From: Candidatus Binatia bacterium
Lineage (GTDB): Bacteria > Desulfobacterota > Binatia > HRBIN30
Length of the DNA stretch: 64,000 bases
Direction of reading: 5' to 3'
Assembly (NCBI GenBank): GCA_026415395.1
Contig: JAOAHD010000007.1
Span: forward strand, 372,001-436,000
Each line of letters opens with the position of its first letter. The first letter of the stretch is position 1. Below are positions 28,158-34,176 of this stretch, piece after piece. The translations under genes were made by a program, and so were the position numbers. The notes under the pieces were generated by a model. That model did not search any database. It was not told the origin of the DNA and worked only from the letters and a program-made list of their open reading frames with translations.

Positions 28158-29113
28158 CCAAAGCCCGACAAGGATCCCCGCGAATTTCGGTGGTTGTGCC
28201 CGTGTACAATGAGGAAGGGAACGCGGGCCCGCTGGTTCGAGAGATCGATACGATTGTGCGCGAGCTGGGCGAGGAGTACGAAATCCTGTTCGTCAACGAT
28301 GGTAGCAGCGATGGAACGCTGGGGGAACTCATCGCAGCTCTGAAGGATGTCGCGCGCCTGCGCATCTTGGATCTCGACGGCAATTTCGGTGAAGCGGCCG
28401 CCTTGACTGCCGGCTTTCAAGCGGCGCGGGGCAGTGTCATTGTCACGCTGGACGGCGATGGGCAAAATGACCCCGCGGACATCCCGCTTCTGTGGAGGGT
28501 TTTTCGGCAGGGGTTCGCGGCAGTTTCCGGCTGGCGTCAAAAACGTGAAGAAGGCTTTTGGCTCCGCGTGCTGCCTTCGAGGGTCGCGAATTGGATGATC
28601 GCGCGGGTGACAAGAGTGCCGCTGCACGACAATGGGTGCGGGCTCAAAATCTACCGCGCGGAGGTAGCGAAACGAGTGCAGTTGCCGAGGGGATTCAACC
28701 GGTTTCTCCCCGCAATTCTCGGGGTCGGGGCAGACGAAGTTACTGAAGTGCCCGTGCGCGATCGTCGGCGACAGCACGGGGCCTCGCATTATGGTTTCAA
28801 CCGGACTCTGATCGTTTTGCGGGATTTACTTGCCATGCCCTTTCTTCTTTCGAAACCAACGTGGTTCGAGCCCGTGTGGTTTACGCTGGCGCTCGTGGCC
28901 ATCGTCGGCACACTCGCTTTGGCGTTGCAGCAGAAGTGGCTGCCAGCGCTGGTAACAACGACCTTCGCCCTGCTGTCGTACGCCGTTGCCTGGAACTTGC
29001 GCCGCTTCAATCGGGCGCAACGGTATGGCGTCTTTCGCGTGCGGCGGGAATTCAGCCGCTTGGGCGAGGGTTCGTTGTTCTGTGGGCAGCGGCAATGTGC
29101 GGGAGAGCGTTAA
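28154..29113 (+). CDS. GT2 glycosyltransferase, ArnC/GtrB-like
   Basis: A 319-residue GT2 enzyme overlapping the aminotransferase by 4 bp. The domain begins with ISVVVPVYNEEGNAG, then FVNDGSSDGTL and TLDGDGQNDPADIP, and ends with two hydrophobic segments (PVWFTLALVAIVGTLALAL and a second near LVTTTFALLSYAVAW). This layout is that of undecaprenyl-phosphate sugar transferases. It is the second such gene in the run and may load the sugar from the adjacent aminotransferase. The C-terminal tail is basic, as expected on the cytoplasmic side. Confidence 0.82.
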   Translation: MTKARQGSPRISVVVPVYNEEGNAGPLVREIDTIVRELGEEYEILFVNDGSSDGTLGELIAALKDVARLRILDLDGNFGEAAALTAGFQAARGSVIVTLDGDGQNDPADIPLLWRVFRQGFAAVSGWRQKREEGFWLRVLPSRVANWMIARVTRVPLHDNGCGLKIYRAEVAKRVQLPRGFNRFLPAILGVGADEVTEVPVRDRRRQHGASHYGFNRTLIVLRDLLAMPFLLSKPTWFEPVWFTLALVAIVGTLALALQQKWLPALVTTTFALLSYAVAWNLRRFNRAQRYGVFRVRREFSRLGEGSLFCGQRQCAGER

Positions 29114-29114
29114 G

Positions 29115-30089
29115 GTGGAGAGGTTGCGCGTAGGTATTGTAGGTGCGGGCTATTGGGGCAAAAACTTACTCCGTCTGTTCCGGGAGCGGAGTGACACGGA
29201 GGTGTGTGGGATCGCGGATCTGGATCGGCAAGCGGCGGAAGCTCTTGCCGAGGGTGCACCCGTGGCCTCGGACCTACAGGAGTTGATTCGCGCTCACCAC
29301 CCCGATGCGGTGGCGATCGCGACCCCGCCTTCGACACATTACGAACTCGCCCGAATTGCGTTGTCCCACGGGAAGCACTGTTGGGTGGAGAAGCCCTTGT
29401 CCTTGCGCGCTGATGAGGCGGCTGAGCTTGTTGAGCTGGCGTCTAATAAGCGTTGCCAATTGTTCGTCGACGAAACGTTTCTTTACGACCCTCTGGTACA
29501 AACAGCCCGAGAGTGGATTCGCGGCGGGCGTTTGGGGAGGGTGTACCACCTGTCGTTCGAGCGTTTGGGTCAAGGACGGATTCGCCGCGATTCCGATGTG
29601 TGGTGGAACTCGGCCCCGCACGACCTTTCGATTCTATGTTATTGGCTCGACGCAGCTGTGGAGGACGTGCGCGTGGAGTCCTTTCGTTACCTTCAGCCGA
29701 ACCTCGCGGATGTTGCCGTTGGCACCTTGCGCCTCGAAGGCGGGATCTCGGCTCATGTCTACCTCAGTTGGATGGCACCGCAAAAGATCGCGACCGCAAC
29801 AGTGGTTGGCAGTAGCGGCATGTTGGTGTTCGAGGGGCGGTTCGGGAAGCGGAAGCTAGAGTTTTATGAGTTCCGGATCAGCGACGGCCAAAAAGTACAG
29901 GGGAACGTAATTCCGATTGAGCGGTTCGCGTGCGTGGAATCGATTGCTGGGGGAACGGAAGAACCGCTAGCACTTGCCGTGGAGGCATTCGTTTCCTCCG
30001 TGCGCACCGGGGAGCTCGCTCCGAGTGCAGGGGTGTTCTCCCAGCGAGTCGTGCAGATCTTGGAGCGCGGGCTTCCTTACGGAACTTGA
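29115..30089 (+). CDS. Gfo/Idh/MocA-family NAD(P)-dependent sugar oxidoreductase
   Basis: About 324 residues from the GTG at 29115, directly after the TAA of the GT2 gene, with GGGAGAG just upstream; another GTG at 29098 is possible. The Rossmann motif GIVGAGYWGKNLLR is at the N-terminus. VAIATPPSTHYELA follows, then WVEKPLSLRADEA with the catalytic lysine of the EKP motif. The C-terminal beta-sheet half contains WWNSAPHDLSILCYWL with the conserved His. Such enzymes oxidise UDP-N-acetyl sugars at C3 or reduce keto-sugars. With the DegT aminotransferase nearby, 3-amino sugar synthesis is possible. Confidence 0.82.
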   Translation: MERLRVGIVGAGYWGKNLLRLFRERSDTEVCGIADLDRQAAEALAEGAPVASDLQELIRAHHPDAVAIATPPSTHYELARIALSHGKHCWVEKPLSLRADEAAELVELASNKRCQLFVDETFLYDPLVQTAREWIRGGRLGRVYHLSFERLGQGRIRRDSDVWWNSAPHDLSILCYWLDAAVEDVRVESFRYLQPNLADVAVGTLRLEGGISAHVYLSWMAPQKIATATVVGSSGMLVFEGRFGKRKLEFYEFRISDGQKVQGNVIPIERFACVESIAGGTEEPLALAVEAFVSSVRTGELAPSAGVFSQRVVQILERGLPYGT

Positions 30090-30176
30090 ACAGAATTCCG
30101 GAGTGTCCCGGCCGGATCGAGCGCGGAATTTTTCGCTGCGCATGCGAAAGTTTCGTGATAGTGTCAGGCGTTGCGT

Positions 30177-30590
30177 ATGGCGAAGATCTTGGTGGTCGAA
30201 GATGATCCGGACATCCTGCGGATCATGATGCATACCCTGCGAGCGGCTGGGCATTTGGTGATTCCCGCCTACGGTGGGGAAGACGCCTTACGAAAAGTGA
30301 AGCAGCACCAACCGGACCTCGTTTTGACCGATCTGGCGATGCCGAAGATGACGGGAGTCGAGGTTATCCAGCAAATTAAGCGAGACGAAACAACGAAGGG
30401 AATTCCATGTGTAGCGGTGACAGCGCATGTGTGGGAATTTCTTGCCCACTCTGCGGGCGATGCGGGGTGCGAAGGATACTTGGCGAAACCGTTCACTAAC
30501 CGGCAGTTGGTTGAGTTCGTCAATAAGTACTTGCACAATGCGAATGCGCCCGAATCTACCGGTGCAAAGGGAAGATCGGCGGCAAGCTGA
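30177..30590 (+). CDS. Single-domain response regulator (CheY/DivK-like receiver)
   Basis: About 137 residues from the ATG at 30177. Acidic residues D9 and D10 (VVEDD), phosphoacceptor D52 (LVLTDLAMPKMTG), T82 (VAVTAH) and K104 (YLAKPF) complete the receiver site. There is no output domain, only a short polar tail after residue 122. Partner kinase and target are unknown; it may be a phospho-relay protein like DivK. It stands 87 bp after the oxidoreductase gene in the same direction and is the last gene before the third repeat island. Confidence 0.9.
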   Translation: MAKILVVEDDPDILRIMMHTLRAAGHLVIPAYGGEDALRKVKQHQPDLVLTDLAMPKMTGVEVIQQIKRDETTKGIPCVAVTAHVWEFLAHSAGDAGCEGYLAKPFTNRQLVEFVNKYLHNANAPESTGAKGRSAAS

Positions 30591-30819
30591 ACACGCGCCC
30601 CCCGCAGTATAGGAGTCCACAATCTAGGTGGGGTACGACTGACCCTTGACTAGAAGGCCCAAAAGGACGCCACGCCTACTGACTTCACCCCGCGGTCAGT
30701 GCGATTAAGCAGAAGCGAGCTGAGCCCGCCAGGAGTGCCTCCGCGAAAACGCAGGCCCAAACGCTGAGGCACATCTTCAAGCACAATTACCCGGCCGCCG
30801 CGGAAACAATTCTCGCTTG
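30591..30819. other. Intergenic stretch with no recognised feature
   Basis: No gene, RNA, decamer copy or strong terminator was seen between the receiver gene and the first repeats of the third island. Confidence 0.45.
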
Positions 30820-31870
30820 AGTCTGTTCGATCTCTTCACCCATGGATATCCACTTTGTACTGACTTCACCCATGGCCACCCACTTTTTACCGCGACCGAC
30901 GAGCCTCCCCTCGTACGGGCCTCGAGGGTGACCCAGCGTACCGCACGTGGAGAACCCCCGGGAAACCGCGACGATTCAGGCAAGACTGAACTTAGAGGGA
31001 GAAACTGGGAGAGCCCCTGAAGAGTGAGCCACTGCATCCATTGTCACCCACCGTGTCCACTCACCGTGGACACCCACCTTTTTATAAAAGCAGAAACCTG
31101 GAAGCAGAAACCTGGACACCCAGTTTCGCCGCGCCTTTGCCTAGGGGCAGTGGCCGCACTCATTCACCCCTGCATCGAGGAAATCCCCCAACGTCCGGTC
31201 AAGGTCATCACCGCAAGTCCGTGGAGCCCGGCTGAGGTCGAGACCGTTCGTGGAGACCCTCCGTAAACACCCACATTTCAGACGGCCCGTGGACCTCACA
31301 TGCGACGTCCCGTGGAGGGTCCAGTAGCCACCCGAATGTTGCGCTTCGCGTTGGGGCGCTGAGGGCCCGCGGGTCGGCGTACGCCGCGAACGATTGCAAG
31401 ATCGTCAAAGTCAGCCGGCACCAAGGTGGGGAGCTGCCGGCCTGGCGAAGTGCGAGCGCCACGTTTGGGTGCCCGAGTTGCCGGGCGTATCCGGCGAGCC
31501 CGGCAAATCTTGTCACGAAGTGCCCGGTACCAGGTATCGTTTGGTTCCCCTTGTTCGGATTGAGGATCTTGCCGGGTCGGAACGATACCAAATCTGTGCT
31601 TCCGCGCGTGAACCATCGCGAACGATGGCGCGAACGATGGACGCGAACGATGGACACCCATGACGCGAACGATGGACACCCATCGAACCCCGGCGGGTCG
31701 GGGATTGCGGCGTGGCGGAGCGCAGGTTGGGGAGATGCCGTGGGCCAGGCCATAAGTATCTGAGGGAGCTGCGTCATCCACCCCATCCAAGGCCTCGCCC
31801 CCCGGGCAAAGACATGGATGTCCACCTTCTTCGCCCCCTTCTTGGGTTTGTGGGTGTCCTTGGATAGTCC
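30820..31870. repeat. Repeat island C: GGACACCCAC / GTGGGTGTCC repeats
   Basis: Exact copies are GGACACCCAC at 31068-31077 and GTGGGTGTCC at 31850-31859. Near copies occur around 30854 (GGATATCCAC), 30882 (GGCCACCCAC), 31112 (GGACACCCAG), 31265 (AAACACCCAC), 31653 and 31674 (GGACACCCAT) and 31815 (GGATGTCCAC). Stuttered phrases precede the motif: TTCACCCATGG twice near 30836-30880, AGCAGAAACCTGG twice at about 31089-31113, and GCGAACGATGG four times between about 31615 and 31675. Long frames open here, such as 31208-32029 on the minus strand, follow the repeats and lack protein character. Confidence 0.75.
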
Positions 31871-32251
31871 GTGGCTAGTCCCTGAGTAGTCTGGGGGATC
31901 GCCAGCCCATAGGGAATTCTTACCGGGATGTAAGGGATGCCGGTTGATCCCCTGTTCGGTGGGGTTGGGTGGACCGATCGAATCGGTGGGCGTACATGAT
32001 CTGACGGTGGGGTGGGCAGACCGCTCCAATTGCTGAGTGTCCGTGATCCGATGTTTGTGATTTAATGGTGTGACTGAATCTGTGAGTGTCGACGATCGTG
32101 ACCCCCACGATCTGACCGCATCGTCTGATGTGGTCAGATGGTTCGGGTGGCGAGGCTCCGGACCGAGGGGCGGTGTGTGTGCAATGTGTGTTAGTTGTCG
32201 CAGGACTACTGCGCACGGTCTTTGCGCTTGCGCAAGCCACGTTTCAGGCTG
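31871..32251. other. Intergenic stretch with no recognised gene
   Basis: No convincing gene. It contains a GATC-rich part near 32085-32120 and the 12-bp palindrome GCTTGCGCAAGC at about 32226-32237. It may belong to the upstream region of the pilin gene. Confidence 0.4.
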
Positions 32252-32274
32252 GCGGTGACATTAAATGTCACCGC
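32252..32274. promoter_or_regulatory. Perfect 11-bp inverted repeat upstream of the pilin promoter
   Basis: Arms GCGGTGACATT (32252-32262) and AATGTCACCGC (32264-32274) pair perfectly around a single A. A further CGTCAC follows. It lies about 120 bp before the sigma-54-like promoter, the usual distance for an enhancer or operator site. No T-run follows, so a terminator is unlikely. Confidence 0.45.
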
Positions 32275-32396
32275 GCGTCACTGAAATCGCTCGGATAGCG
32301 GTGTCGTCAATTTTTTTGTACGCGTTTTAGCGGCCTGCTCCGTCCTAACCTTTCTTTCTCGCGAAAATCTTTTTTCACCTCGTGGGAGCGAGCTCT

Positions 32397-32412
32397 TGGC
32401 ACATGCCCTGCA
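32397..32412 (+). promoter_or_regulatory. Putative sigma-54 promoter for the first pilin gene
   Basis: TGGCACATGCCCTGCA fits the -24/-12 pattern with the invariant GG and GC separated by exactly 10 bp. It lies 226 bp before the ATG. PilR/sigma-54 control of pilA is well known in other bacteria, and the second pilin gene has an equivalent element at nearly the same distance. Confidence 0.55.
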
Positions 32413-32622
32413 CTGTACGCGGCCCGTCGCCGATGGCGAACGCGAAGGAAGGAACGGCAGAAGAGAAAAGAGGTTACGAGCGATGCAGAGGGCGCATGCA
32501 CCACCGTAGTGAGACGACAGGGGCTACCGAGCTCTGATCGGGCGGCCCAAGGAAGCGAACGGCAAGAAGTTAAAGAAGCAAAAGTTTTAAAAGGTTGAAT
32601 AACTCGAGAAGGGGAGAGAAAA

Positions 32623-32994
32623 ATGAAGGCAATTCGTAACAGCAAGGGTTTCACGTTGATCGAGCTGCTCGTAGTGGTGGCCATCATTGGTATCTTGGCA
32701 GCCATCGCGATTCCGCAATTCGCGGCCTATCGGCAACGGGGATTCGACTCCCGCGCTCAGTCCGATCTCCGTAATGCGGCGACGGCTGAGGAGGCAAACT
32801 ACGCGCAAACGCAAACCTACGTTTCGTGTTCCGACGCAGCGTGCAATACCTCCTTGCCGGGATTCAAGAAGTCCAACGGCGTATCCATTACTATGACGGC
32901 CGCTACCCAGAGCTTCACCGGTACTTCCACGCACAGCTTGGGCACGGGTAAAACCTGGAGCTACGACTCGGCGGCGGGCGGCATCACAAACTAA
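32623..32994 (+). CDS. pilA: Type IV pilin (first copy)
   Basis: A 123-residue type IVa-type prepilin. The leader MKAIRNSKG is cut before Phe, followed by the conserved TLIELLVVVAIIGILAAIAIP helix core with the +5 Glu. A short globular part of about 90 residues has a Cys pair in YVSCSDAACNTS, close together rather than forming the usual C-terminal disulfide loop. A purine-rich ribosome site (AAGGGGAGAG) precedes the ATG. A sigma-54-like promoter lies upstream and a strong terminator follows, so it is probably monocistronic. It differs from the second pilin by only four residues (QTQT/QNQV, KK/KL, SIT/SLT). No pilus assembly genes are in the window. Confidence 0.93.
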   Translation: MKAIRNSKGFTLIELLVVVAIIGILAAIAIPQFAAYRQRGFDSRAQSDLRNAATAEEANYAQTQTYVSCSDAACNTSLPGFKKSNGVSITMTAATQSFTGTSTHSLGTGKTWSYDSAAGGITN

Positions 32995-33024
32995 CCCGAA
33001 ACCGTTCTGTCGGCTCTGCGCATC

Positions 33025-33062
33025 GCGAGGGGCGAGTCGGGGACTCGCCCCTCGCGCTTTTT
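33025..33062 (+). terminator. Rho-independent terminator after the first pilin gene
   Basis: The stem GCGAGGGGCGAGT (33025-33037) pairs with ACTCGCCCCTCGC (33043-33055) and is followed by GCTTTTT. It lies 31 bp after the pilin stop. Confidence 0.9.
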
Positions 33063-33427
33063 GGACACTGAGCTGATGCTTTGAGCAGTTCCTCTGGGCG
33101 CAAAGTGAATTCGTTCGGAAGACCTTGGAGTCTAATTCGCGGGGAGGTCCCGCTGGTGCAATTGCTGTCAGGCGCACCGCGGGTTCAAGGGATGATGCGC
33201 ATTTTGCCCTCATCCGTTGGTCGCAATGCGCGCTGCGCCCTTGTGGTGGGTGTCCAGGCGGTTACGCGTTGACGGTGCGTTAGGAATCCCCCAGTCTTCA
33301 GCAATTTCGGCTGTTACCGTTTGACGGCAGATTTGACGCCAGAAACGAGGCGGGGCCGTTAGCAATCTGACGGTCAGTTCCGCCTGCTAACCTGGAATCG
33401 CCTGGCGGCTCCACGTAGGCTCTCGGG
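33063..33427. other. Spacer between the pilin genes with one decamer copy
   Basis: No gene was recognised. An exact GTGGGTGTCC lies at 33246-33255, placing a member of the dispersed repeat family between the two pilin genes. Confidence 0.6.
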
Positions 33428-33443
33428 TGGCACCCTTCGTGCT
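33428..33443 (+). promoter_or_regulatory. Putative sigma-54 promoter for the second pilin gene
   Basis: TGGCACCCTTCGTGCT has the GG-N10-GC pattern of sigma-54 promoters and lies 236 bp before the ATG, nearly the same distance as in the first pilin. The leader parts nearer the gene also resemble each other (GTTGAATAACTCGA against GTTGGATTACTCGA). Confidence 0.5.
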
Positions 33444-33663
33444 TCAGCCTACCGCCAGTAACCGTTTGCAGGAAGAGGAGCGGTCATGTTTATGGGTCAA
33501 CTTCGGAGTGAGTGGGTGCCAAGGATCGATCAACCTCCTTAGCGGGGCCGGATCGGCAGCCTGGTTTCTTGGCTGCCTACGTTTATCGCCAAGCATGCAA
33601 GCTTCTTGGGTGGACTTGTTGGATTACTCGAATACAACCAAGGGACAAAGGAGATTGGCAAAG

Positions 33664-34035
33664 ATGAAAGCAATCCGTAACAGCAAGGGTTTCACATTGA
33701 TCGAGCTGCTCGTGGTGGTAGCGATCATCGGGATCTTGGCGGCGATCGCCATTCCGCAGTTTGCGGCCTATCGGCAACGGGGATTCGACTCCCGTGCTCA
33801 ATCTGATCTCCGCAATGCGGCAACCGCTGAAGAAGCGAACTACGCGCAGAACCAGGTGTACGTGTCCTGCTCCGATGCCGCCTGCAACACGTCTCTTCCT
33901 GGGTTTAAGTTGTCCAATGGCGTGTCCCTGACGATGACTGCGGCAACGCAAAGCTTCACGGGTACGTCGACGCACAGCTTGGGCACCGGCAAGACCTGGA
34001 GTTATGACTCAGCCGCCGGTGGCATCACCAACTAA
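33664..34035 (+). CDS. pilA: Type IV pilin (second copy)
   Basis: A 123-residue prepilin with the same MKAIRNSKG leader, cleaved before Phe, and the same hydrophobic helix as the first copy. Only four residues differ, yet many third codon positions differ, so the copies are not a recent duplication and have been held by purifying selection or partial conversion. The frame runs open upstream to 33427, but the leader peptide fixes the start at 33664. AAAGGAG at about 33649-33655 is the likely ribosome site. A terminator follows at 34061. The next gene, a very large membrane glycosyltransferase, is separated by this terminator and about 140 bp. Confidence 0.93.
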   Translation: MKAIRNSKGFTLIELLVVVAIIGILAAIAIPQFAAYRQRGFDSRAQSDLRNAATAEEANYAQNQVYVSCSDAACNTSLPGFKLSNGVSLTMTAATQSFTGTSTHSLGTGKTWSYDSAAGGITN

Positions 34036-34060
34036 CTGATTCACCTCAACCGGAACCTGA

Positions 34061-34090
34061 GGGTCGGGCCACAAGCCCGGCCCTTTTTTT
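34061..34090 (+). terminator. Rho-independent terminator after the second pilin gene
   Basis: GGGTCGGGC (34061-34069) pairs with GCCCGGCCC (34075-34083), with one T-G wobble, and is followed by seven Ts. Confidence 0.88.
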
Positions 34091-34176
34091 CAATCTGACG
34101 CTCTCCCGACAACGCTCCGTCTGACCCACATCGACGAGGGGCGGAGCGCCCGTTGTCCACCAGGCATCGTTCGCGT

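Noticed and set aside
31208-32029. 273-codon minus-strand frame in island C
   Set aside because: It overlaps the repeats, has an erratic composition and no recognisable motif. No ribosome site precedes it.
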